Assembly (NCBI GenBank): GCA_017590115.1 | Contig: JAGGNK010003335.1 | Span: 10,540,286-10,604,285, forward strand | DNA length: 64,000 bases | Source of the DNA: Montifringilla adamsi | Lineage: Eukaryota > Chordata > Aves > Passeriformes > Passeridae | Direction: 5' to 3' | Shown: in pieces, positions 31,004 through 44,600 of the stretch | Layout: the number at the start of each line of letters is the position of its first letter | How positions within the stretch are numbered: position 1 is the stretch's first letter | Made by a program: the position numbers and the translations under genes | The notes under the pieces: model-generated | Seen by the model: the letters and a program-made list of their open reading frames with translations, nothing else | What the model was told of the DNA's origin: nothing | Database searches by the model: none

Positions 31004-32015
31004 TGTTTTGATCCCCTGTGCTTTGTGGATGTTTTCTTACTCTACTGGACAAATATACCAGTTGGTTTCAGCTGAACTGTTCGAGCACCAAGACTGTTAA
31101 TTGTGAGTTAGGTTATTCCTGTTGTTGTTTAGGATCATGAGCTCTCATGGGATCAAGAACCTCTTTGCCTACCAGAGCTTTAAAGAGCATTTCTGCTCTG
31201 GACACAGATAATGTTCTGGTGCTGGCAGGGCTGTAGTACTTTAAGGAAGGATAGAGAGCTAGAAAATAGAATTTATTTGCAACTGTGGAGAGAACTTGGC
31301 AGATTTTTTTGCTAAGAAATGAAGACTGGTGGTGGGAGCTTGTCAAATCAAGGCTCCCTAACCATTCTCTTCAAACCAGCATAAGAAATTCACCTGTATT
31401 AGATGCATGACCCAAGTAAAATTAATTCTTTAATCTTCTAATGATACCAAGCAATTAGCTTGTCAGACATTTGTAGCTGACTCAAAAATATTTATTTTTT
31501 TTAGACTTGAAACGGAAAAGACCATTTTGCTCTAATGTCTTTAAAACTGCCAGACATTCAGCTGACAGCAGCAGGAACCTGAGGAGCAGAATGCCCTCAG
31601 TGGAGGCCACACAGGGGTCAGGTTCAGATCCCCATCTCCAAAGCTGTGCTGGATCTTTAATTCTTGCAATATTCCCTCCCAGACCTTCTGGTTAGGGTAG
31701 TTCCAGGACACTGACACCTCTTTGCTTTTTCCTTCTTTCCCTCTCAATTACTCATTACATCTATCTCTGTTTATTTTCAAGTTTGCTATGACCACCTACC
31801 ACATAATTGCAGATCTGAGTGTAAATCGGGAAAGGCACCTGGGGCTTGAGTTTTATAGTCAATAAATCATCAGGACAATCTGGGAGCTGCAGCAGGGTGA
31901 GGTGTACCTGCAGGCCAAAGGGGTAGGACGCTGTAAGTGCAGTGAAGCAGGGGAGAGGAGAAAAAAGAACTAATTAATGCTTATTGAATAAAACTATTCT
32001 GCTCTTTATCTGTGG

Positions 32016-32046
32016 GAATTAGATTTAGAAAGAATTAGATTTAGAA
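32016..32046. repeat. Short direct duplication, period 16 bp
   Basis: The 15-mer GAATTAGATTTAGAA occurs at 32016-32030 and 32032-32046 without change. Confidence 0.85.
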
Positions 32047-35000
32047 GAGGCTCGAGCAAGCTGATTCAGTGCCATGGATTTTGGTGTAACTCTGAGGCCA
32101 GCGTTGTTTGCAGAAGCAGGCACCAAGGTCGTGTCTTTGAACTACACATGTTTTTGATGGGAATAAAAATGAAAGACATTTGTGGTGTTTTTGAACTGGT
32201 ATCAAAAACAAGAGCTGGAGGTCACAAAGTGACAGTGAAGGAGAGAATGCACCCGAAATATTCATGACACAAATTTCTTCAGCTGGGTAGAGCTTGGTGC
32301 TGCACAAGAACTTGGCTGCTTAAAAATACCCTGCAAGAAAAGGCTGGAAGAGAGCAGAATGGGTCTGCTTTGGGAAAACAGTGCTGTAGCCTGTAAATCA
32401 AATTGTTTGGAGTGATGGTTGGGCCGGTTCCTCAAAAGTCTGCTGTGGAGAGCAGCAGCAGCAGCCAGGGACCAAAACAGGACCTGGTTCTAAAAAGGTT
32501 CCTCCACACCTTTGGTGGGGGACAGATGCTCCTGTCTGCAGCTGGTTTGGTACAAAGGACTGGCAGGTTGGTGGGTGAGGTGAGAGAGGCAATGGGAGTT
32601 TAGGCTGGTTTCTGTTTTCCACTGCTCTCTTGCAACTTTTCCGGAGGTTTCACCCCTGCAGATGTCTTGGGTCCCTGCAGCAGAGCTGCTGCTTGATGCA
32701 GCAGCATCCCTCTGTGCCGTGACACGATGGCCGTGTCCAGCTGCCTGGGGAAGGACAAGAGTCCCCAGCACAGCCGTGCCACTGGCAGGGCTCCTTCCCA
32801 TGTGGTTTCTTGGTTTTTGGTGAGTGTGCCATGTCTGCAGCCATGGAGCTGGAGCCAAGAGTCTCCCTGAGACAAAGTCAACACAAGGAGGGTGTTTGAG
32901 GTGGGCAAGGCTGAGCCAAGTCTCTTGAAACAGGCAATAACAGTCGAGTGTCTAAAATGCCCCAGTTTTTTCCTTATGGACAGCACATGGCTGCAACAGG
33001 ACCCTGCTGAGACCCCTGACTCAGCTCTCCATCTCCTCCCACCCTGTGTGCCACAACTCAGCCGATGCAGAGCCCCTCGGAACTCAGCTGAGCTTAAGGA
33101 ATAAAGTTTGCCTTGACTGTGTATCTGGTTTATTCCATCTTACTGACCTTTCCTGGCTGCCTCCTCACCCTTCCCTGTGATGATGCCTTCCTCCTGCCTC
33201 TGATTGTGTCAGCCTTATCCATCCATCGAGGAGGAGTGTCCTTGGGAAGGGCTGTCACTCCTGATGATTGACAAAAGGAAGGGCATTTGTCCTTTTGTCT
33301 ATCAGTGTGATAAGCAAATCCAGTGCCAGTCATTTGCATGCAGGGAGGACGGTTTCATTAAGAATTTCATTAAGATGGTAATGTTTAATGTTTCCTGGAA
33401 AAAATGAGTTTTTAGGTTGTTCAATTATATAATTAAAGTCAGAGAATTGGGGAAGATTGCAAGCTGCTTGCATAATGTGGGCAAGTTTAATGGTAAAACT
33501 TGTAAATAAGTTCAAAGGAAATGAGCTTTCTTTATGTTACTTGCCTTGTAATGGAGTTTGTCTCCTGCAAGGGTGAGGGATATGGAGAAGGGCAGCTGGG
33601 CATTTAACAGGCTCTGACAGAGGAATAAATTAACAGACAGATGTCAGCTTTCCCTGAGTTTGAGCAATGGGAGATGGGTTACCTGGTAAAATGCAGAATG
33701 TGCTGCCAGGCTGGATCAGGCTGCTCCGTGAGCTGTGCAAGGCTGGGATTTCAGAGCACTTCTTCCACTTTATTCAGCACAGCACTGGGCTTACAGGGCT
33801 TTGGCCTGGTGTTTTGCAAGGTGGTTTTTCCCCCTCTGTCCCTGCACAGTGGGGTTGAGATGCTGCACCCAGGTTGTGCTAGAACTGCCTGCTCCATGAG
33901 TGCTTTCCCAGAGCTCAAGAGCATCTGAACCTGGAGTTCAGTCGTGTCCCAATGGCTTCTGAGGCTCCCTGGCTCCTGTCCTGCACCAAAAGCCCTGATC
34001 TGTAAGTAGGGATCTCCCAGGGAGCTGCTGTGCTCCTGCCTGCTCAGGGTTACCAGCTCCATGGAGTCATTCCAGAAAATCTCCAAATATTTCCATAGCA
34101 TCCCTCAAATGTCAGTCCTGAAAAGTGACATATAAAGGGAATTTATTAGGGAGAATTCCCAGCAGAAGCTCAAGCAGTATAACACCTTAAAAAGGAAATG
34201 GTGACCTGACAGAGCTGTAACAGTGCCATGTATTATGTGCCTCTCCTTTAGTACTTTATAGAGGTTATTTTAAGGAAATAACCATTTTGGATGCACCATT
34301 ATTCTTTATAAAGATGATCTATATTTGAGTGATTTGAGAATGACAACTGTTTCCTCCTTGCTTATTTTTCCTGTTTTTCACAGTATTCCAGTTCATTTTG
34401 TTGCAGGCTTTTATTTTGTTTAGTTCATGACTTTTGATTGCTGTCCAGCATATTAATATTTCATATGAAAAATAATTTATATTAATTAATTTATCTGGCA
34501 CTTTAACTCATTCAGCTTGTGAAATATTAAAAAAAATTCTTTAATTTATTAAATCCCATCATTTTTTCCCCAACTCAATATACATTTTGTAACCATTCCT
34601 TGGGTTATGAGATGGTTTAGAGAATTTCTTTTGGGGCATGTGGTGATGTTGCATTTTTGGGCACAAGATCAGGCTGTGTATTTTCCAGTGCTAATAGTCT
34701 GGTTTGGTGAGTGAGCTTTTGCCTCAATATCTGTTCTTACAGATGAAGACTTTTGATTTTTTTTTTTCTTCCCCCCCAGCCTCTGTGCATTCAGCAAATC
34801 TTCTCAGCACATTGACAAGAATGATGCATAGGTCTTTCATTATTATTTATCTGCAATGTTTTATGCATCAATGAATCCCATGTTTTCCTTCTGCCTGATA
34901 AATACTTGGCTGCAGGGAGAAATGTACCTACCTGGTCATTAGCAGTCAAAGAATGGTGCGTCCTGGGAGAATACTGCTGGGTCAATAAAATTGTGTCTAG

Positions 35001-35258
35001 GCATTATGCTGGACAAAAGGGGATTACTGGGGTATTGAATGGGAGGTGAGTGATTATTGATTGAAGTATTTGTGTTTTGAAATAGCTCTGAATAAAAACA
35101 TACCTCACGTGTTGTCACTTGCCAAACTTCTGGTTTTTCTCTGTGCTAATGGGAAGAGTTCTTTTGTGCTGCTCATTACCGGCGGTGTTATTTATTCACC
35201 TGCTCACTTGTGGAACCTGCCCTGTGTAGTGTTTCGGACTTGATTTGTGGTTCTGATT

Positions 35259-35364
35259 GTTGCCAGTGAAGCTGGGGATATTGGGATACACAAGGTCCAA
35301 AATTCACTGTGTGGATTTGCCCCGACTGTGGGTCCAGCTTTGCCCCACGGCTCAGTCTGGCAAC
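35259..35364. repeat. Imperfect inverted repeat (possible hairpin)
   Basis: The arm GTTGCCAG then AAGCTGG (35259-35275) is mirrored by CCAGCTT (35334-35340) and CTGGCAAC (35357-35364). The two sub-arms have unequal spacing (2 versus 16 bases), so a hairpin would carry a bulge. The surrounding 220 bp keeps several CpGs. It may be an old element or chance. Confidence 0.4.
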
Positions 35365-38300
35365 AACAAAGTTGTCTGGATCAGCTCTCTGTTTTAGCAC
35401 CACTCTCCATTTAACATTTCCATATTTCCTGTCATCAGAGCATTGAGAAGATTGGGAATGTATTTTGCTTCCCAAATTCCCCAGAGGGATTGGATTTCTT
35501 ACTGCAAAGTAGTTAAGAATGCTGCATAGATGGGGAAGATTGATGAGCAGTAAGTAAAATATTTAAAGACGTGTGTAAGACAAGCTTTGCATGGTATCCA
35601 TTTATCATCTTGAGCAGATTTCATCTCCAAGCTGAGTTCAGACTTTTAAAGGAGCAAACGAGAGCCTCTGCTCTTGGAACTGCAGCTTCAGAGAACTTCA
35701 AGGAGCAGCAGCCCCTGCAGAACAAGTCTGTCTGTGGATCTTTATTGAACTGGTACTCGCTCCACATTTATTGCTGCAAAGGTTTGGTTGCTGCTGATGG
35801 CAAGAGGCACACAATCAGACATTTCAACAGTGTAATTAGTCTGGTGTGGAGGCAACAAAGTTGTTCCAAGGTCGTGTTGTCACATCAGAGCAGGCTGTTT
35901 CCTGCATCTCATTTTATGCCCACACACAAAGAGACACTTTTCTGGCTGATATTTATAGAGAAGTCCTACAGTCATTTTAATTATGCACAACATACTGATG
36001 CCTGCTTCACTGATCATAATTGCAGCTCTGACCTGTTTTATTTTGTGATTTAGATGCTTTCTCTTAAGCATTGCTCTGGGCTATGATTTACAGCAGCAGG
36101 TACTGGAAGTGAGGAGACAGCCATTGATAACCCAGCTTTGGCTGGTGGAGGCTGAGCTGAGCTCTGGGCTGTCACTGAAGGGCTCCTACATGTCTTGAGC
36201 AGTCTTGCTATGTCTCAAACCCCTGGGAGGAAAGAGACCAGGTGTTTGAAACACGGCCTCTCCAATCTGCTCCCAAGGCCTGTCTTGTCCACCCCCTGTA
36301 ACTTTGTTTTCCCTCCTGGCACTTTCCAGCATGAAAAGTTCAGCCAAAACCTTCACACTCTGTCTATTCCTTCTCAAAGGGATTTTATTCCTGATCTGAG
36401 TGATTGGCCATGCAAGGGGACTGCCCTACCACAGGCAGCCTTGTGCCTGGTGGTGTCCAACAAAAAGCATCCCAGCAGTGCCCCTTCCTTTTGTCACATT
36501 AAAGTTTCACTGAGAGGAGAAATCCATTTCTTGTAAAACAAGGAAATGTAGGAGCGTGGCATCTCACGAGCAGCAGTGCTGCCAGTCTACATGTTGTAGC
36601 AAAAGCACCCCCAGGGAGTGTCTGGGGAGACTTAATTTTTTAAATCCCTTGTCATGCTGTTGTGCCACTGGCTCGTTTGCCAGCAGAGGTGTCAGAAGAC
36701 AAGTTCCATGGGGCCTCTGCAGCGCCTGGCAACAAAACATTTGTCACCTAATGCTTTTAAGTGGTTCCCCAGGGCAGGAAAGATGTGTTTGGGAGAGAAG
36801 ATGACCCATTTCTATCTTTCAGAAGTCTCCCTCACGTGGAAGCTTTGCTAGGAGGGATTTCTGCTGGTGGAGGAAACACTGGATGCAACAAGCCCTTTGG
36901 AGCTTTGGAGAGGTGTCTGTCCATGGAGTGTGGGTTACAGAGCCTTGTTTTGATCACTTTAGCCCCATTAATAGGTCAGGGCTTGCATCTCTCCTATCAC
37001 AGTCAAACCCACTGTAACCAGCACATCAGTACATGATCCCTCTGCACACAGACCTTGCGTGCTCTCCTGAGCTGAGCCTGGAATCATGGACCCTAAAACT
37101 GAGTCATCCCATGTCCTGGGGCTCCAAATAAGACCATTCTGGATGCAGCAAGGGTTTGGGGAATTCCACAGGGTGAAAGGATCCAGGTTGCTGGGTCAAT
37201 GAAGGCACCAGGCTCCCCTCTCCCCTGGCAGGTACAGAGCAAGGGCTGGTCCCTGTGTCTGCTGAGGGAACTGGGGGCACTTCAGCTTTTGCTGTGCATA
37301 TTCTTTTCTTCTTTTTTTAAAAACAAATTTATGATTTCCCCATAATTCTTCACTTTGTCTTAAAGCAACTGGTGGTGGTGGTTGGATGGACTGGAGAGCC
37401 CAACCACAAATGACAGACAGAAGTTTAATCCAGAATTAGTGATGGAGGAAGGTGGCTTGCTGCTTGCTCTGCTTCTCCCCTGGAGTCAGCCTGACTCTAT
37501 TCCCCTCCAAGGATGGAGTCTGATTTTTTTTTTTTTTTTAATTTTAGTGTGTCCTTCTGTGGTATTTTAAAGAAAGATGATGTGACATAACTCTTGCAGG
37601 AGAATATTATGTGTTCCATAACATGACACTTTCATGGCTGTGGGACTGTTCAGCACAGGGCACCCAGCAGCCCTCTGCAATGGACTGTGGCTTTTCTCAC
37701 CTCCAGGGTAATGGTTTGCAGTGCAGTTATCTGCTCTGGAATGGGCTTTATGCCACTTGCTGAATCTAGTTTGGACAAGAAGCCTTAGTAAGAGAGGAAA
37801 TGTTGAGATGTATTTCAATAGGGTTGTTGTTTTGTTTGCTTTTTGTATTTTTATTTTTTTTCTGAGGGTAAAATAAATGCAGGGAGTGTTGGCCTTATTC
37901 TGTAGCATTCACAGGCTATTTCTGCTAATTTTTTTAGCAGAAGCTGCAACAAAAATTCTGCTTGTCTCAGTGTATCTCAGCAATGCCTCTTCATCCCAGG
38001 TTCATTGCACTGGCTTGAGAGACCTGGGAGCAGCCATTCACTCCATGCTGACCTGAGGTGTGAAATTCATTTTATCTAAGCTACTGAGTTGCTGTGATTG
38101 TTCCTTATTGTGTGAGAGTACACAGTATGGGAATCCTCTGTGTTCCCTCACCTTCTCTAGCTGCATCACATCATCTGCTCTACAAAGCCTGGCAGAAGCT
38201 GTAAACTTATACAGGGATTTCAGAGTGGTGTGGGGTTTGTCTGTTTGGATTTGGTTTTGTTGTTGTTTTGGTTTTATTTGTTTTCATTAAAAAGGGGGGA

Positions 38301-41300
38301 GGGGTGTGAAAGAAAAACACTCAGCCCACTGACATACTGAAAATTGACAATTTAACTTCTAACAGAGGGGTGATTTCAAGCATGGTGCTGCTTTTCAAGT
38401 AAGACCAAGTGTTCTCAGTAAGAGTAAAAACTGGCAAATAAGTAGCAGATTTGGACTGGTTTTTGCTCTGCCTGTCTCAGAGCTGCATCCTCAGGCACAG
38501 AGCTCATGCTGTTGCTCCATCCAGAGTGTTTTGCAGACCCTGCTGCTCCACCTGGCTCTTACTGACATGGCTGGTCACTCTTTGTGGCGTCTGGACCCAT
38601 TCTCAGTAGGTGAAGGTGTAAAATAAAACCAACCTTCACTGCCCCAGCTGCTTATCTCCTTTTCCTTGGGCTCTTTCCCCCTGAGGTACAAAATTCTGCA
38701 ATTTCCAGAAGCAAATGCCTCAGTCTGTCTCAGACCAGGCTCCAAGTGTCAGGTCCTTGAAGCAGATGTGACAGCTGCAATTGGGTTTGTCACCCAGCTG
38801 GTGCCATCACAGCCAGTGACAGCCACAGCAGAGGCCCTGCCAGAGGCAGAGGAGCCCCTGAGAACTCCTCAGCACAAACCAGCTGATGGACAACTGACCA
38901 GCAGTGCTTAGGCACTGCACAACCTGCTGGGATTGGGATCTGCTGCTCCCCTGACCAGTGCTGCAGGGAGATGGGAGCAGCTTTCCCCCTGAAGGGGGAT
39001 ATTGCTGGCTGCCTTCCTGAAGAGGGGTTGCAGGGATTTCAGAGCTTAAACCTAGCCCATGGAGCATGCATTGCTCCTGGGTGCATCTCTGAGTCTTGCA
39101 CAGGAGGCTCAGGCTCTGCCTGTCTGTCCTTGCAGGGAGCTCATTTCAGATGGTTTCTCTGCTGGGCGCTCGTGCCACCTCTAGAGCACAGCTGATGAAA
39201 ATAAACTAGATGAGATGGATTATGTAGCTACTGAGTGATGATCTGTCTTGAGGAGATAAAGCCTGAAAACTGGTTTTTTTTTTTTGTTTTGGTATCCAAT
39301 GTGTTCCTGCTTCCTTGCTTGAGTCAAGTGGAAGTTGTTTGGAAGCTGTGAGTTAAATGGATTTAGGTACTTGGCTCATTCAATGACAAACCCCTTGATG
39401 TCCCTTTGCTTTCTGTCCTGACAATCTCAAGGTGTCAGTGAGTGATTTCTTCTGTCCTTTTGCATGATGGAAAGGAATCTGACAGTGTGGACAGATGTCA
39501 CTTGCTATCAGGTGCAGATATGAAATAGCCAAGAAAAGCATAATGAAATCTTAAGTAATTTCCTTTGCTGTTTTTTGAAGCTGGGAGGATGCTTTATTTT
39601 GATGTGTGATTCCTTCTTTTACCAAAAGGCATTTCTCCTTCATTCTTAACCTTTGGTATTATCAGGTCAAATGAGGTTGGCACGAGCAGAAAGCAGCCTC
39701 TGAACCCTGCAGCGTGAGCACCACACACCTGTGCTGGGTGAAGCAGTGTTCTCCTGCCACAGGAGCAACTTGGTCCTGACTCACGCCCATGTGGACACTG
39801 GTTTTGTAATCATAAGGCTTGCTGGGATCTGCCTCCCTCACTTAGCAGTCGCAGCTTTTATGCTGGCACGCAGTTATTGGAAATCACCGAAACGCTGCCT
39901 GTTTGCATGTCATTAAAACCATCAGTGTCAGCCTCCTAATTCCAGAGCACAGCAATATGCTGACAGCAAAGACTGAGGAGAGTGGTAATGACACCAGCAG
40001 GACAAGCAAGGGAGCTGTGAGGGGTTGTGTTTGCCCCGAGAGAGCCTTCCCCAGCAAGAAGCAATTGCATGGCTCACCTTCCTGTTCCGACCTGGCAGTA
40101 ATGCACCATCAGCTGAAAGCCAGGAGCTGTTTATTGATTATTACACACCATCATTAACCTGCACATGCTGAACAGAGGCATTGAAGTAGAGAGCGAAAAT
40201 CTGGCTTTCAACTCCTGGGACTGATTTTCCAGGGAGGTGAAAGCAAACCTGTGACAGTCAACAAATTGGGAAATTCCTGATGTGTCACACATCACTGCCA
40301 GCCTGTGGAGCAGCTCAGGAGGTTCTGATGCAGAAATATGAGCCATTAACAGGCCTCATATGTTGTCCATATCCTCATGGATGGGCCAGGGTGTAAAATT
40401 AGCCAGGCAGTACAACAGACTGCAAGCCTGGCATTTCAGGGAAGTTCACCTTCCAGAAGTGCCTAGGATGGGGTGATGTTGCTCTGAATGTGCTGCTTTT
40501 CTGTTTCAGAAAAAATTGGCCCAAAACAGCTGGGACAGGGATAATGTGGCATTGCCAGCTCAAACAGGGGAGGTGAGCTTGTAGGCAGGCAGAGGAACAG
40601 GACTGGTTTTTTCCTGTTTTTTTTTGTGGAAATGTGAGTTGCACACTAAATATTGAATCCTTCAGTAGTGATGCCAGGGTTTGTGGCTTTGCCCTCTTGT
40701 CCTCAAGCCAGGTCCTTGGGTGTTGGGAGTGTGCTGCTGAGGCTGCCACCAGTCCTTCTCTGCTCATCACCTGAAGATACCTTGTGCTGTAATTGGTGAG
40801 AAAACGTGCCAGAGCAGGCATGTGTTAGAGTAGCTTACTAATTTTTATCAGACAATAAATATTTTCATTTATTCTCTGTTGCTGAAGAGGCCTTGGTTGC
40901 TCTTTGGGAAAATTGAACAGAGGTAATAGGTTTCTGCTAATGTTGCTCTTCTATCTTGCTTACTCAGAGCTGACCCTGTCTCTGTGGTGGGGGACCAGCC
41001 TGTGCACTGAACATGTCACTGCCAAAGCAAACCGTGTAAATCTAATGATATTACACACTGCTCTCAAAGATGGAGAAAACATTTGTAATACTCTGGCTTA
41101 TCACTAAGCTGCCCAGTCATGAAAGAAGCAGAAAGCTGATGCATTCAAATTATAGTATAAAAAGTAACAGAGGAAGAAAAAAATGTTTTAAGAAATCCCA
41201 CTGTGGTCTTAGCTTTTCCTGTCAAAAAGACCAATATTTTGGCTGGGTCAGCATGATCGTAACAGAATTTCTGAGATGTGGTTTGATGCAATGTTTGTGA

Positions 41301-41657
41301 AGGTATTGTTTGCTAAATTTGTTTTAGTTTTTCCCTACCAATCTCATTTCCCATTCCATAGTTACACTGAAAAAAATAGGCATTATACACACTCTAAATT
41401 ATTAAGTTTTTCTTTATGGCAACTACCCACTGGTGAGCTTTAGTAACAATTATCTTCCTCCCAAAGTACAGGTCTGCACAGCAGGAGATTAGATTGGTTT
41501 TGTGACTTTGCAACCAACTTTCTTTCTAACCTTGAGTGAACCTTTTGATCACAATTATGTCTGAGCACACCATTGTTATTAAACCTAATGATACTTAAAC
41601 ATAGAATTTAAAACAAATATTGTGATACTAATGGGCACCCTGACATAAGCCTGCTTC

Positions 41658-41681
41658 TTTTTTTTTTTTTTTTTTTTTTTT
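41658..41681. repeat. T24 homopolymer beside a GC-rich block
   Basis: Twenty-four T are followed to the right by a GC-rich, stop-poor block (41695-42020). On the minus strand this looks like a GC-rich body ending in a 24-base poly(A). No matching target-site duplication was found by eye. Confidence 0.8.
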
Positions 41682-44600
41682 CCTGAAAATCTCAACTCAG
41701 GGCTTTCACTGAGCTTGGGGACAGCTGACCTTTTGTATGGCCAAGGACTGCAGGTCCTGTGCAGTTCATGGGGCTCAGGGAAGCCAGGGCAGCTCCTCTG
41801 CTTGGAGAGGACACCCCAGCTCCTGCAGCGCTGTGCACTTGGGCTGTGCAGGGTATCTGGGGGTCCAGGGGCACCTGTTGTGGGCTGCTTTGGTTCACAT
41901 CCATCTGGGGCTGCAGGCATGGCCTGGGATCTGCTCCCAGCCACTCCAGGAGTGCTGTGCTGCTGCCCAGGGCTGGTGGTGTGTCAGAATTCAGAGCCTC
42001 ATGCTGAGCATGGCTCCCAGCCAAGGTGATTTTGCCATGACTGAGCTCCCCTCGTTGATGGTTTTGGTGCCTTGAGCCTGATTGAATTGGTGTCTTCTGC
42101 CAACAGAAAAAGTGAGAAGACCTCTAGTGTGCCCAGTGTGGTTGATGTGAAAAGCCCAAAGAATGGAAACGATTGCTGCATCCCTGATCTCTCTGATCTC
42201 TGGCCATTTCAGTCTCTTTAGTAGAGCAATATTCAGATAAAGCTGTCTCACTGCTTGGGAACTCTCCTTTCCAGGCTCTCCCAGAGTCAGCCACCACAAT
42301 TCCCAGGAGGTGCAGCTGACAATGAGTGCAAGGTGTAGCCCCAGGGACATCCCCCCTGCTTTGCTCAGTTTCCCTCTCAGGAGGGGACCCAAGGTCGCGA
42401 GGGGGGTCCCCAGAAACGATCCATCAGCACAGTGACTGCTGTCACTTCCTCCCCATCACTCACTGGAAGGGGACACTGCATTCTAGATATCGGACTTAAT
42501 TGCTTTCTGAATGACAAAACATTAGGTTTAATTACCCATAAAATTGAAGTACAGAGACTTTGGGTCCAAAATAATTTTCCAGCTCAGTAATCTATATGTG
42601 CCCAACCTCTCAGCACGGTGTCCTGTATTTCCAAAGGCGTTTCAGGGTGCACTGGTTACACGTGTGCTCATCAAAACACTTTTACCTGGAAAGACTCTTT
42701 TGCATGTGACATTTTTGTGATTGCAACCAAAAACCAAGAGTTTTGCTGGAGCTGAAGTCTGCAACTGAAATAACCTCTAGGATTGCTAAGTAAATGTGAA
42801 ATTTTCCTAGGTCAGAACTGTAGTGTTGCCTTTTATCTTTGAGCTGATTGCTCTTGTAAAAAGTTGCACTGGGAAAAACTAAACTCAATAAAATAGATGA
42901 CATGCATCCTCTTTTAACTCCATTGATATTAAAAGAAATAAGCCAGATCAAATGCAGAGGAAATAACTACAGAGAAACTTTAATCTGCCTATGAAATCTT
43001 GTAAAATTAAAAGAGAAAGTTGCTCTTGCTCCTATATTGAAGTGAATAGAAACAAGATTAAAAGAGACATCCTTAAAAATTCTATTTCTTTCTCTTTCTG
43101 TTTGTTTCCCCCTCCCTGAATCCAGCCATTGGGTTCTCCTGACCAGGGTCTGTCTGTCTGGAAAGTGCTTGGGCACTGTCAGCTGCCTGTGGTGTCTCAG
43201 ATTTTCATGTTGTCATCTGCTGGGGCTGCAGAGGGAATCAAATTCAGCAACACTTAATTACTTTAAAGCGTGGTTGAGATGAGGCTTGACAGAATGAAAA
43301 CAGGACCATTCTGCCATTGCTTTTAGTGGGTTTCTTGTGGCTTTTCCCCCCCTTTTTTCTCCCCTTTTCCACACACAGCTCTCACGTATTGCTAGAACCC
43401 CCTTTGCACTCCACAAAGATTTCAGGAAGGGAACGTAGTTCTTTTTGAGAATAAGAATATCTGGAATGGAATAACTAGCATTAGAAGCATTGAATCTTTT
43501 AGAGAGGTTGGGAGATGACTCCTTCATACATTGGGATTTTTTATTTCAGGGGGGAAAATTGCTAAATAGTGAGAGTTCTGTGCCAGTGTCCATGCACAGG
43601 CCACAGCACTGGGAGCCTGTAGCCCTGAATCTTGCACCTTCAGCTACACCCTGTGGAATAATTCCTCCTTCATCTGGAAGGACAATAGCAGACTCTAGGT
43701 TTCTCCTGTGTAGCTGTGACTCTCTTCCCATTTCTTCCCAGTCTGTGGGAAGAAGGCACAGCAGAGTCTGTTATTCATGATGGCCCTGAGTTCAAAGAAT
43801 TAAATAAGAGGGTGCAGGTTAGGTGAGCTCAAGCACAAGCACATATTAATTACCTCTATTTCCATGGTGGCTGGCTGGGATTCTGCTTGCCTTGAGTCAC
43901 AGCTTTGCTTATGCCTGCTCTGTATCTCAAAACCATCATGAGATTTCCTGTTGCTTTCCCTATAAATCATTCTGTGTCGAACAAGCTGCATACCTCACTG
44001 AGCAAAAGCTGAACATTCCCTCCTTTATCTGGAGTATATATTATTCTGCTAATGCTCATATGGCTACTTTTTATTTTTTTCAAGGTCATTAGTCACTTGC
44101 CACGATGGTAAAAATGTGATGAACAGCCCCATGAAAAGTTCAATGAAATGAATAACTAGCTTTAAACTATTTTATGGGGGAAAAAAAAAAAGGCAGCAGT
44201 AAACCAGGCAGTGTGCTTCATGTAGATCAGTTTTCTATGACTAACCTTGCAAGGCTGAAATTCAGTCTTGTGCTTTGATTTTTAGATATCCTCATGAAAT
44301 TACTCTAATGATCAAGAATTTCCTTTATTATTACCCTGTATTCTTTATCTTCTCAGATAAGATGTGCAGTAACAGAAATTTCTCTGCCTCTGAGAAATAA
44401 TGCTATTCCTTGTGTGTATTTACTTTTAGTAATTCCAGAGCTTTCCCCCATAAGCCACAGAGTAGATGACTAATGAACTGGTTTCACTTGGAGCTGTTCT
44501 ACTCAATACAGAACATGCTGTGACAAAGTAATAAATTCACCACAAAAAGGGTTTATCATAGTAGTGGGTATCCTGATATAGTGAGAGCCTGGTTCTTCAG

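Larger units (their letters stand above)
31004..41657. other. Intergenic, no gene recognised
   Basis: Over 10 kb without a supported exon. The GC-richer stretch 32400-33100 holds several overlapping open frames on both strands with no domain. Inverted-repeat arms lie at 35259-35275 and 35334-35364. AT-rich candidate conserved stretches lie around 34230-34600 and 39840-39960. Simple runs include T15 near 37525-37539 and T13 near 39272-39284. Confidence 0.55.

Noticed and set aside
30396..31052. The longest open frame in the window (218 codons, minus strand).
   Set aside because: It runs through a probable ancient repeat relic (30870-31003), has no recognisable domain and shows no coherent splice structure. 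Its length is within what chance allows in 64 kb.
41692..42075. Several open frames of 80-112 codons overlapping on both strands.
   Set aside because: A GC-rich block with few stop codons opens all frames at once, and no single frame stands out. It is kept only as a possible retroposed sequence in the findings.
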